The notes beneath the pieces were generated by a model. That model had not been told where the DNA came from, made no database searches, and saw only the letters and a list, made by a program, of their open reading frames with translations. Made by a program: the position numbers and the translations under genes. From contig CAYPST010000098.1 in the NCBI GenBank assembly GCA_964413425.1, positions 1 to 15,426 of the forward strand: DNA of 15,426 nt. The letters are read 5' to 3'. Below, piece after piece: positions 1 to 6,477 of this stretch. The DNA comes from DATFLS01 sp964413425. GTDB taxonomy: Bacteria > Fidelibacterota > JAANXI01. Each line of letters starts with the position of its first letter. Position 1 is the stretch's first letter.

Positions 1-463
1 GCGCCATCCGCTGCTCATCCTCCTGTGAAATGAACCGGCCCGAGGCAGCCCCCCACTCCCACTCCCACACCCAGTCCCATTCACTGGTAACACCATAGAT
101 GGTGGCCGTTTGGGTCTGTCCCTGGTACTGAACGGTGCGGCCGGGCAGCCGGTTAAATGGGGCCGCCCCTGAAATCCCGGAAATCTCTTGCAGCAAGGCT
201 TCACTGTCAGCGAGTTTCAATGTGGTGACCTGATCGCCGGAGGGACGCCCCATCTCCCTGCCGCCACCGGCAAAGACCATCAGACTTTCCAGCCCGAATT
301 TCTTCACCCGCTCCATCACCCGCTGCTCGGCACCCAACCCCACTGACACGACCATGGTAACAGCAGTGATGCCAATGATGATTCCGATCATCATGAAAAA
401 GGTCCGGAGCTTGTTCCGGCCCAGCCCCCGAAATGCCGATTTGACTATCCGTCCGGTTTTCAT
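1..463 (-). CDS. MacB-type ABC transporter permease, N-terminal part (cut by window edge)
   Basis: This is the N-terminal part (about 154 codons) of an ABC export permease of the MacB/LolC type. These inner-membrane proteins couple ATP hydrolysis to export of peptides, lipoproteins or drugs through a periplasmic partner. Reading from ATG at 463, a short cytoplasmic start (MKTGRIVKSAFRGLGRNKLR) leads into one hydrophobic helix at about residues 21-43 (MMIGIIIGITAVTMVVSVG). The beginning of the periplasmic MacB core domain follows (VKKFGLESLMVFAGGG, SGISGAAPFNRLPG). The start overlaps the stop of the upstream ATPase remnant as ATGA (460-463), the usual translational coupling of these operons. 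The periplasmic domain continues beyond position 1 and no lesion is seen. Because its ATPase partner is truncated, the permease is probably not functional here unless another ATPase supplies it. Family call is firm; substrate unknown. Confidence 0.85.
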   Translation of the reverse strand, partial: MKTGRIVKSAFRGLGRNKLRTFFMMIGIIIGITAVTMVVSVGLGAEQRVMERVKKFGLESLMVFAGGGREMGRPSGDQVTTLKLADSEALLQEISGISGAAPFNRLPGRTVQYQGQTQTATIYGVTSEWDWVWEWEWGAASGRFISQEDEQRMA

Positions 464-697
464 GATGACACCTCCACAGGTTCCTCTAATTTTTCCAGTT
501 CGTCCAGGGCACTCCGGACCCTGGGGTTTGGCTCATCACTGTGAATCTTCCCGTCCGAAATGGTGATGATCCGGCTGGCGAATTCTGCGATATCCCGTTC
601 GTGGGTGACCACAACCAGTGTGCGCCCCTGCCGGTTCAGCTCCTGGAACACCGCCATGATCTCATAGCCGGACCGGGTATCGAGATTCCCGGTGGAT
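460..697 (-). pseudogene. ABC transporter ATP-binding protein, C-terminal remnant
   Basis: This is the last third of a MacB/LolD-type ATPase. From the junction at about 686-697 the frame reads STGNLDTRSGYEIM, which is the sequence after Walker B including the D-loop (TGNLDT). It continues to the H-loop (VVVTHERDIA) and the usual C-terminal region (RIITISDGKI), and stops at 460-462 overlapping the permease start. Walker A, the Q-loop, the LSGGQ signature and the Walker B aspartate are missing; the upstream sequence in this frame is instead an ECF sigma factor gene. An ATG at 657 could start a 65-residue peptide, but it could not bind or hydrolyse ATP. Seen directly: truncation and fusion. Inferred: a deletion removed the 3' part of a sigma gene and the 5' part of the ATPase gene. 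Confidence 0.85.
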
Positions 698-859
698 TTT
701 CAGAAAGACATCCTGCACCGCATCTTCCCGGTTCCCCACTATCTGGAAACAGACGTTATACACCATCTCGCCGTACGCTTCAAACAGCTGCCGGAAGGCG
801 GCACGGTCGCCGTCCTGTAATCGGGGCAGGAAATCCGGACTGTGCTCAGGGCCAACCAT
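662..859 (-). pseudogene. ECF sigma-70 factor, N-terminal remnant (region 2 only)
   Basis: From ATG at 859 the frame reads FLPRLQDGDRAAFRQLF, then EAYGEMVYNVCFQIVGNRED, then AVQDVFLKIHR. This matches sigma region 2.1-2.2 of extracytoplasmic-function sigma factors, the part that binds the RNA polymerase clamp. After KIHR (about 690) the frame runs into ABC ATPase sequence in a different frame and stops at 662. Region 2.3-2.4 (-10 recognition) and region 4 (-35 recognition) are absent, so it cannot act as a sigma factor. The segment NREDAVQDVF also appears two or three residues shorter than the common GNREDAEDAVQ(D/E)VF form, which suggests a further small in-frame loss. A GTG at 904 would give a longer start; I prefer 859 because the added residues do not look like sigma sequence. 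No convincing ribosome site is seen for either. Confidence 0.7.
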
Positions 860-997
860 TATGCGTAAACGTGCCTCGGTACTGGGTCCATAACAATACG
901 ACACATCAAGTTCGGAAAACTTGCGTTGATAATCGATAATTTCTGCGACAGATCTTCCGTGTTTCCGGTCAAACGGTCTTGTTTGCCTTTCTTATAC

Positions 998-1212
998 CGC
1001 CCCGTTGGGGCTTGGTATCAGGATATTCCTGTTCTCCAGGGCGGTGCCCCGGCCTGTTCCATTTTGCCCCGTTGGGGCAAGGTTTCGTGATCGAGTATTG
1101 CCGATGCCGATTGCCGCAATCCCGCGACAAGCCCCGAAGGGCGAAATGCACCAGTGAAGGGCGCAGCCCTGGGAAATGAAAGCGCCACGATTCCCCAAGC
1201 CCCAACGGGGCG
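998..1212. repeat. REP-like palindromic element bounded by 18-bp inverted repeats
   Basis: The 18-bp sequence at 998-1015 (core GCCCCGTTGGGGC) recurs exactly as its reverse complement at 1195-1212 (core GCCCCAACGGGGC). Between them lie more short hairpins: CCAGGGC-GGT-GCCCCGG (1036-1052, one mismatch), TTGCCCCGTTGGGGCAA (1064-1080, perfect), GCCCCGAAGGGC (1131-1142, imperfect) and AGGGC-GCA-GCCCT (1158-1170). Open frames cross this region on both strands, but they only follow the palindromes and none has codon structure or homology I recognise. The composition resembles REP/BIME-type repeats mobilised by RAYT (TnpA-REP) transposases; no transposase gene is present in the window. The rest of 905-1273 shows nothing else I can identify. 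Confidence 0.75.
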
Positions 1213-1273
1213 ACATACCTCCCATCGCTACAGCATTCGATAGGATTTTTTTACCGAAACACAAACGATTTGG

Positions 1274-1966
1274 TTATGATTCGTTCTGAGGGGCTTCCTC
1301 TACGTCAAAGCCTTTGATCTTCCAGTCAGCCGCTCCTTCCTCCAGGCGGACTGCCTGAAAGCCTTTCTCCCGCAGCAGATTCACCGCATCCACCGCCAGG
1401 ACGCAGTATGGTCCGCGGCAGTAAGCGACGATTTCCTGATCCCTGGGCAGATCTTCCAGCCGGAATTCCAGGGTGGCGAGGGGCACGGAGATGGCGCCCG
1501 GAAAATGACCGTACTGGTATTCATCCTCCGGTCGGACATCCACCACGGTGACGTCTCCCTGCCGTACCTGATCCATCAGCTGATCCTGATCCACCGGTTC
1601 GAGCTGGTCTTTTTCTTTTAAAAATTGATGAGTGATGGATTCCACTTCAGCCAGCCGCTGCTCGGCAAGATGGCGGATCGCCAGCATGAAATCGCACACG
1701 GCATTGTCGACCAGCCGGTAATAGACACTCACCCCCTGTTTCTCGTTCGAGACCAGCCGGGCACTTAGCAGGACCTGCAGATGACGCGATGTGTTGGCAA
1801 TGGTCATCTGCGTCTCCCGGGCCAGTGTCTCCACTTTTTCAGATCCCTGATAGAGCAGGTCTAATAACTCCAGTCGCTTGGGGCTGGATATGGCTTTGCC
1901 AATCCGGGCGAATTGGATATAAATGGCATCTTTGAATTTTCGGTTTTCTTTTCCCATGGATAGCAT
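1274..1966 (-). CDS. ArsR-family regulator fused to a rhodanese domain
   Basis: A predicted cytoplasmic repressor of about 230 residues. Residues 13-100 form an ArsR/SmtB winged helix (ISSPKRLELLDLLYQGSEKV, recognition region TIANTSRHLQVLLSARLV, wing EKQGVSVYYRL). Residues 133-225 are a rhodanese domain (VVDVRPEDEYQYGHFPGAIS) with active-site loop CRGPYC, catalytic Cys183 and a second Cys188. Rhodaneses carry persulfide on this cysteine, so the fusion suggests control by sulfane sulfur. The DNA-binding part has only one cysteine (Cys91), so the two-cysteine switch of SqrR/BigR is not present there. The start at 1966 has a weak ribosome site; 1957 (MGKENRK) is an alternative. The gene is divergent from the multicopper oxidase. 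Its own promoter carries an operator-like motif shared with the SQR-like gene at 4014-5162. Confidence 0.88.
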   Translation of the reverse strand: MLSMGKENRKFKDAIYIQFARIGKAISSPKRLELLDLLYQGSEKVETLARETQMTIANTSRHLQVLLSARLVSNEKQGVSVYYRLVDNAVCDFMLAIRHLAEQRLAEVESITHQFLKEKDQLEPVDQDQLMDQVRQGDVTVVDVRPEDEYQYGHFPGAISVPLATLEFRLEDLPRDQEIVAYCRGPYCVLAVDAVNLLREKGFQAVRLEEGAADWKIKGFDVEEAPQNES

Positions 1967-1970
1967 CCAC

Positions 1971-1994
1971 TTATTCTATTAATACATTGAATAA
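1971..1994. promoter_or_regulatory. Putative ArsR-type operator, copy 1
   Basis: Plus-strand TTATTC (1971-1976) and GAATAA (1989-1994) form a 6-bp inverted repeat. The form TTATTC-N9-ATTGAA (1971-1991) recurs at 5227-5247. The site lies between the -10 box and the start codon of the ArsR-rhodanese gene, consistent with autorepression. Binding is inferred. Confidence 0.5.
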
Positions 1995-1997
1995 TTT

Positions 1998-2026
1998 AGT
2001 ATACGAAATACCGGTAGGGAGAACAA
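1998..2026 (-). promoter_or_regulatory. Sigma-70-type promoter of the ArsR-rhodanese gene
   Basis: Read on the minus strand, -35 TTGTTC (2021-2026), a 17-bp spacer and -10 TATACT (1998-2003). The operator-like motif at 1971-1994 lies just downstream, where bound repressor would block initiation. Confidence 0.6.
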
Positions 2027-2183
2027 CCCGGAATCCTGGGCGGAGCATCAGTCCTTCCATTGCACCACGCTCCTGGCGTACCAGAAGCGGACGTCTTTTC
2101 ACTGCCCGGGAATGCCCGTAACAAAATCGCAAGACATACGTCTATCCTAGAAAAGAAAGCGAATGACTGAACAGGAGAGCTAC

Positions 2184-3812
2184 ATGATGAAAGATAGAAC
2201 GCAATTGAATCGGCGGAGTTTTTTAAAAACAGCCGGGATGGGATCACTGTTGCTCATAGGAGGTGGTCTCGTGCTGGGACACTTATTACCGGAAGAGTCA
2301 TCGGTGCGTACATCCTCCGATCCCGCCTTCGATCCGGATGTTGAAATCGATCTCCGGGCCGTGCCTGGTGAGGTGGCCCTCTTTCCGGGCGCATCAACCA
2401 GGGTGCGTACTTTCGAGGCCTCACTGCGTAAAGGGCCTGCCGGGACTCTGACTCCCATGGAAGAGAGTTATCTCGGACCGCCAATCCGCCTGCAGAAGGG
2501 CCAGCGGGTGCGAATACGTTTCTCTCACAACCTGGATGAAACCAGCATTGTGCACTGGCATGGACTGCATGTTCCGGAACTCGCCGACGGACATCCGCGA
2601 TTTGTGATCCCCCGGGGAGAGACCTACGTGTATGAGTTCGAAGTGCGGAACCGCCCGGGCACGTACTGGTATCACCCGCATCCCCATGGGCGGACAGGTC
2701 CCCAGGTCTATTCCGGGATGGCAGGATTGCTGATTATCACCGACCCGGAGGAAGAATCGCCGGGCCTGCCCTCCGGGACACATGATATTCCGGTGGTTCT
2801 CCAGGATCGGACATTTGACAGGGATAATCAGCTGGTCTACCTGAATCGCGGAATGATGGATCGAATGACGGGCTTTCTGGGTGATCAGATGTTAATCAAC
2901 GGACGGTTTCCTGAAGAACAGTCGGTGGCCACCCGGCCGTATCGGCTGCGGGTATTGAACGGCTCGAACTCCCGGATCTACAAACTCGCCTGGAGTGACG
3001 GCACACCTGTTACAGTGCTGGGTACCGATGGGGGATTATTGGATCAACCGGTCCACCGGCCGTATGTGGTGCTGGCCCCGGCGGAGCGGATTGACGTCTG
3101 GCGGGATTTCGGCAGCCTGCCGGTGGGTTCTCAGGTGACACTCCAGAGCCTGCCGTTTTCCGTCAACGGAATGCAGGGGATGGGAGGCGGAATGATGGGG
3201 AGACGCCGGGGAACCGGATCGATGATGGAGGGACAGTCTCTGCCCAATGGATCGGAGTTCCCGGTGCTGCATTTCCGGGTCGACCGACGGGAGAACTCGG
3301 AACTCACACTCCCCGACAGGCTGGCACCCTTGGAAAACATGGATCCGGAAACAGCGGTGAACCGCCGGAATCCCCGGACCTTCCAATTCGCTCTGTCCCG
3401 CATGCAATGGACTATCAACGGGCGGGTATTTGAAATGGAAGAGGTGGCACGGGATGAGGTGGTGCAGTTGAACACCACGGAAATCTGGGAGTTCATCAAC
3501 GGGGGTAACCGTGGCATGATGGGCGGTATGATGGGAACAATGATGCAGATGCCGCATCCGGTGCATATCCACGGTCTCCAGTTCCGGATTCTGGAGCGAC
3601 AGATTCTGGATCCCGAATTAGCGGACTGGGCGCACCTTGGAGACGGCTTTGTCGACGAGGGCTGGCAGGATTCGTTTCTGCTGCTGCCGGGCACTGCGGT
3701 GAAAGTCCTGCTTCGATTCGAGGATTATCCGGGATTGTTTCTGTACCACTGCCACAATCTGGAGCATGAGGATATGGGCATGATGCGCAATTACCGGATT
3801 GTGGGAACCTGA
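2184..3812 (+). CDS. Methionine-rich multicopper oxidase with Tat signal (CueO/CopA-like)
   Basis: A periplasmic multicopper oxidase of about 542 residues, probably oxidising Cu(I) or another metal or organic substrate with reduction of O2 to water. It begins with a twin-arginine signal (NRRSFLK, then a hydrophobic stretch rich in Gly and Leu), fitting export of a folded, metal-loaded enzyme. All four copper motifs are present: HWHGLH (about 124-129), HPHPHG (164-169), HPVHIHG (458-464) and HCHNLEHEDMGM (522-533), the last with the axial Met of the T1 site. Two Met-rich segments (about 333-349 and 444-456) resemble Cu(I)-binding loops of copper-tolerance oxidases. The start at 2184 is chosen because AGGAG (2173-2177) lies 6 nt upstream; an in-frame ATG at 2163 lacks such a site. 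It is divergent from the ArsR-rhodanese gene. No metal-responsive operator was recognised in front of it. Confidence 0.92.
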   Translation: MMKDRTQLNRRSFLKTAGMGSLLLIGGGLVLGHLLPEESSVRTSSDPAFDPDVEIDLRAVPGEVALFPGASTRVRTFEASLRKGPAGTLTPMEESYLGPPIRLQKGQRVRIRFSHNLDETSIVHWHGLHVPELADGHPRFVIPRGETYVYEFEVRNRPGTYWYHPHPHGRTGPQVYSGMAGLLIITDPEEESPGLPSGTHDIPVVLQDRTFDRDNQLVYLNRGMMDRMTGFLGDQMLINGRFPEEQSVATRPYRLRVLNGSNSRIYKLAWSDGTPVTVLGTDGGLLDQPVHRPYVVLAPAERIDVWRDFGSLPVGSQVTLQSLPFSVNGMQGMGGGMMGRRRGTGSMMEGQSLPNGSEFPVLHFRVDRRENSELTLPDRLAPLENMDPETAVNRRNPRTFQFALSRMQWTINGRVFEMEEVARDEVVQLNTTEIWEFINGGNRGMMGGMMGTMMQMPHPVHIHGLQFRILERQILDPELADWAHLGDGFVDEGWQDSFLLLPGTAVKVLLRFEDYPGLFLYHCHNLEHEDMGMMRNYRIVGT

Positions 3813-4013
3813 TTTGCAGCCGTCTTTTCGAACATCCGATATCGGGGCACCGTTCGCTGCCCGGTTTCCACCCGACTGCCTGCACCAGAGGATCGCTTTT
3901 CACCCGGTTGGTGAACCGGTGTCGAACCGTCTCCCGCCCTGCTGTGCGCATCGGTGGCTATCCTTGGAGACCCTCCCCTGCAGAGTAATCGCTACTTGTT
4001 TTTGGAACTCTCC

Positions 4014-5162
4014 TCAGAACCATCGCCATAGCCAGTATTTTTCAAACACCACTTTGCCCAGGCGCCAGAACCGGTTAGGCCGTTTTAACGTGACATCCGG
4101 TGTGGGTTGGTGATAGAAATCACCGCTGCCGAAACCGGCTTTGCCATCTCCGATTTCCAGAAAGCAGGCACCCTGTCCGGTAAACCGTCCTTTGTCCGAT
4201 GTCCCCTTCAGATCGCTGAGTATGGTGTTTACCACCGCTTCCGCTTGTTTCTGCGCGAAGGTTCCGGCTTTTGGCAGGGGTTTGCCCATTTCCAGCATGA
4301 TCTGATTATTATCTCCAGGCGCGAAGACGTTGGCATGTTCGGTCTCCAGGGTGTGCCTGTCCACCGGAATCCATCCGCTGTCATCAGTGAGCTGGCTCTC
4401 TTGCAACACGGCAGGTGCCTGATGAGGTGGGACATACGCCAGGAGATCATAGGAAGTCGACTCACCGGAGTTAAAATAGAGCGTGCGGGTTCCCGGATCC
4501 ACTTCGCTCACCTGGCGGTCGGGAAAGTAGCCGATACCCCGGGACTCCACTATACCCCGGACCATACCGGATACTTCCGGACCGGTGACTCCCATGGGAC
4601 CAGGTTCCGCCGCATGAATGTCAACGGATACGTCACTATTCCCATCATAGTGGGAACGCAGCAACATCGCCGCTTCGTACGGCGCTGCTGGACATTTGTA
4701 GGCGGGTGCTGCGGTGAGCACTACGATCTTTCCACTGCGAAATTCGGCAAGCCGTTGCTGCAGTTTTACGGCTCCCTCTAGACTATAAAAGGTCTCACCT
4801 GCCTGGAAGAGTCCGGGAATCAGTTCAGGGTGCAAACCGGCACCCAGCGCGATGATAAGATAATCCCCGTAGAAAGTGTTCCCATCAACGGTAATCAACC
4901 GCTCCTGGGGATCAATGTACTCCGCTGTGCCCTGCAGAAAGTCAACGCCCTTCTTCTCCAGGGATGGCAGGGGCCGGGTGATACCGGGCGGTTGCCGGTT
5001 CCCGGTCAGCATCCAGAGCAGGGACGGCGCGAACAGGTGCTCTCGGTTTCGATCGATGAGCAGGATAGAATGGGAGGTGGGCGCGCGTTTGCGTAAACGC
5101 CGGGCGGCCACCAACCCTGCCACCCCGCCACCTAAAATAATGGTATTGTATTCTCGTTCCAT
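4014..5162 (-). CDS. Sulfide:quinone oxidoreductase-like FAD-dependent oxidoreductase
   Basis: A 382-residue flavoprotein of the SQR / flavocytochrome-c sulfide dehydrogenase family, expected to pass electrons from sulfide or a related sulfur species to quinone at the membrane surface. An N-terminal Rossmann motif (IILGGGVAGLVAARRL, about 8-23) binds FAD. APAYKCPAAPYEAAML (153-166) carries the conserved Cys157 of this family. VFAPGDNN (279-286) and LPKAGTFAQKQAEAVV (296-311) are the second FAD and C-terminal motifs, and Cys333 lies in GQGACFLEIGDGKAGFG. Only two cysteines are present, and whether Cys333 can act as the second redox cysteine of a true SQR is uncertain. The C-terminus is rich in aromatic and basic residues (FEKYWLWRWF), suiting peripheral membrane binding. 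GAGGAG lies 9 nt before the ATG. Its promoter shares an operator-like motif with the ArsR-rhodanese gene, which supports a sulfur role. Confidence 0.82.
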   Translation of the reverse strand: MEREYNTIILGGGVAGLVAARRLRKRAPTSHSILLIDRNREHLFAPSLLWMLTGNRQPPGITRPLPSLEKKGVDFLQGTAEYIDPQERLITVDGNTFYGDYLIIALGAGLHPELIPGLFQAGETFYSLEGAVKLQQRLAEFRSGKIVVLTAAPAYKCPAAPYEAAMLLRSHYDGNSDVSVDIHAAEPGPMGVTGPEVSGMVRGIVESRGIGYFPDRQVSEVDPGTRTLYFNSGESTSYDLLAYVPPHQAPAVLQESQLTDDSGWIPVDRHTLETEHANVFAPGDNNQIMLEMGKPLPKAGTFAQKQAEAVVNTILSDLKGTSDKGRFTGQGACFLEIGDGKAGFGSGDFYHQPTPDVTLKRPNRFWRLGKVVFEKYWLWRWF

Positions 5163-5226
5163 GGGTCTATTCTCCTCGACTTATTGTTTAGCCGGTATCA
5201 GACGGTTCTTCGGTTGTGATAATTCA

Positions 5227-5247
5227 TTATTCAATTGTTTGATTGAA
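5227..5247. promoter_or_regulatory. Putative ArsR-type operator, copy 2 (SQR-like gene)
   Basis: TTATTC-N9-ATTGAA has the same half-sites and spacing as at 1971-1991. An inner inverted repeat TTCAAT-N6-ATTGAA (5230-5247) is perfect. It sits directly downstream of the TATACT -10 of the SQR-like gene and about 65 bp before its start, a typical repressor position. Confidence 0.5.
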
Positions 5248-5248
5248 C

Positions 5249-5277
5249 AGTATAATAAAAAGGAGCCAGGAACACAA
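5249..5277 (-). promoter_or_regulatory. Sigma-70-type promoter of the SQR-like gene
   Basis: Minus strand: -35 TTGTGT (5272-5277), 17-bp spacer, -10 TATACT (5249-5254). The -10 and spacer length match the ArsR-rhodanese promoter at 1998-2026. The promoter overlaps the non-homologous tail of the truncated 4Fe-4S gene. Confidence 0.55.
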
Positions 5278-5636
5278 CGCAAAATGGGAGACTCGTCCGC
5301 CAAAAGGAACCAGGACCGCGATGAGCAGCACCCACCAGAGAATCCAGACAAATACGATGATGATATTATGGCTTCCCACCGGAGTGCCCCAAATCCCTGC
5401 CAGAAGAAACAGGAAAAACAGCAGCAAATTGGGAAGAATCACCGCGAACTGGAACGCCCTGTGTTTCACAATGCGTTCCAGCCACGGCCATTTGTCGAAA
5501 AGATTCACCCGTCTGATGCGCCGGTTCTGCAGGGCTGAATCAGATCGGACCTCCTCCATCCGGCCGGCTCCTCTCCGTGATGTTGAAGAACGTACTGGGG
5601 GACCGTTCTGCCGAACTTTCGAATTGTCGCTCACAG

Positions 5637-6152
5637 TCATTCCTTCCGTTTCCATTCACGAAACAGAAACACCAAACTGCCAAGGATCAAACCCACTGCC
5701 AGGCTCACGCCGGTAGTATAGACCCGGTTGGGGCCAACGATCAATTCCCCCTGCATGAAGGGATGCAGAGCGCCGCAGTTCACGGAGCAGCGATACCGGA
5801 ATTTCCCCGGCCGGCCCGCCACGAAAGTGTGGGCATCGACCCGCCGGTATTGGGTATCGGGATCGGTGGTATCAATCCGGAAATACGGGGTCCCCGGGCG
5901 CATTCGGGCGTTGAGATCATACCCTTCAAGGTAGAACCCGTGGGTGACGTCTTCCGACGAGAGGTGAATGGTGAGGGTATCCCCGGTATTGACCGCAATT
6001 CGGCTTGGAGCATAACCGTATTGAAAGGCGGAAATCTCAAGGGTGCGATGTGTCGGCTGCGTCTCTCTTCCGGGGAACTTCCAGCCGGCGGCAGCGCTGG
6101 TAAGTAACATCATGCCAACTATGCCAAAAGATATCCGCCTGTGGATATTCAT
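5637..6152 (-). CDS. Membrane-anchored CuA-type cupredoxin (COX2-like domain)
   Basis: A 171-residue protein with an N-terminal signal or anchor helix (about 8-22), a cupredoxin domain (about 38-140) and a C-terminal membrane helix (about 147-165, then REWKRKE). The domain carries a full CuA-type ligand set: His71 (DVTHGFYLEG) and CSVNCGALHPFM, giving Cys122, Cys126, His130 and Met133 in the C-x3-C-x3-H-x2-M pattern of cytochrome oxidase subunit II and nitrous-oxide reductase. There is no oxidase subunit I nearby and the protein lacks the two N-terminal helices of a normal subunit II, so it is more likely a stand-alone electron carrier or copper chaperone. AAGGA lies about 5 nt before the start. 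It follows the SHOCT gene by 7 nt and overlaps the 4Fe-4S remnant, so the three form an operon. Fold and ligands are clear; the partner is unknown. Confidence 0.85.
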   Translation of the reverse strand: MNIHRRISFGIVGMMLLTSAAAGWKFPGRETQPTHRTLEISAFQYGYAPSRIAVNTGDTLTIHLSSEDVTHGFYLEGYDLNARMRPGTPYFRIDTTDPDTQYRRVDAHTFVAGRPGKFRYRCSVNCGALHPFMQGELIVGPNRVYTTGVSLAVGLILGSLVFLFREWKRKE

Positions 6153-6159
6153 CTTGTCC

Positions 6160-6405
6160 TTACAGTGTATTCTTCATCTCGCGGTATTCCTCTTCGATAA
6201 TTTCCCCGCGGGCATACTGCTTTTGCAGGATTTCCAGGGGCGTCTCACGATTTGTGGGTGGAGTGGTCCTGTTGTCCCCGGAGGTCCGGTTCACCAGGGT
6301 AACCACCGCCCAGATGATCACTCCAAGGATAATCAACCAGACCAGCCAGCCGAACCACATACCGCCCCATCCGAATCCGTTCATCATGCCTTGCATTCCA
6401 TGCAT
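6160..6405 (-). CDS. Small SHOCT-domain membrane protein
   Basis: An 81-residue protein. A short Met/Gly/Trp-rich start (MHGMQGMMNGFGWGGMWFGW) leads to one transmembrane helix (about 18-39, LVWLIILGVIIWAVVTLV), a polar linker and a C-terminal SHOCT motif (about 56-81, PLEILQKQYARGEIIEEEYR). SHOCT tails are common oligomerisation elements in small bacterial proteins. Such Met- and His-bearing SHOCT proteins often sit next to copper genes, and here the gene directly precedes the CuA cupredoxin. AAAGGA precedes the start at a somewhat long distance. The function is unknown; assistance in copper handling is only a suggestion from context. Confidence 0.8.
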   Translation of the reverse strand: MHGMQGMMNGFGWGGMWFGWLVWLIILGVIIWAVVTLVNRTSGDNRTTPPTNRETPLEILQKQYARGEIIEEEYREMKNTL

Positions 6406-6477
6406 AATCTGTGCGTTCCTTTCTCTTTTTTCTGTTGAAGTGAGGGGCTTCCCATTGCAACAGAGAATTATGATGGT

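Larger units (their letters stand above)
5227..5640 (-). pseudogene. Membrane 4Fe-4S-binding protein, truncated before its cluster motifs
   Basis: The first part reads like membrane ferredoxin-type proteins of the NapH/CcoG kind: NLFDKWPWLERIVKHRAFQF, then two membrane helices (about AVILPNLLLFFLFLLAGIWG and IIIVFVWILWWVLLIAVLV), then VPFGGR. In the relatives I know, this is followed at once by WCxxCP cluster ligands. Here, after GGRV (about 5290), the sequence becomes SHFALCSWLLFIILFNQTIE and stops at 5227. The other two frames do not restore a WCxxCP motif, so the 3' part is missing rather than frameshifted. The start at 5640 overlaps the cupredoxin stop as ATGA; 5655 is a longer alternative without a ribosome site. 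The lost part appears to be replaced by the promoter of the SQR-like gene. The family assignment rests on my recollection of this motif pattern. Confidence 0.65.

Noticed and set aside
998..1212. CRISPR array
   Set aside because: The palindromes are unequal, unevenly spaced and inverted relative to each other; there are no regular direct repeats with unique spacers.
969..1264. Open frames on both strands of 60-90 codons
   Set aside because: They arise from the GGGGC palindromes; they have no ribosome sites and no protein-like composition.
3901..3921. Terminator between the convergent MCO and SQR-like genes
   Set aside because: CACCCGGTT-GGTG-AACCGGTG forms a stem with a bulge but has no T-run on either strand.
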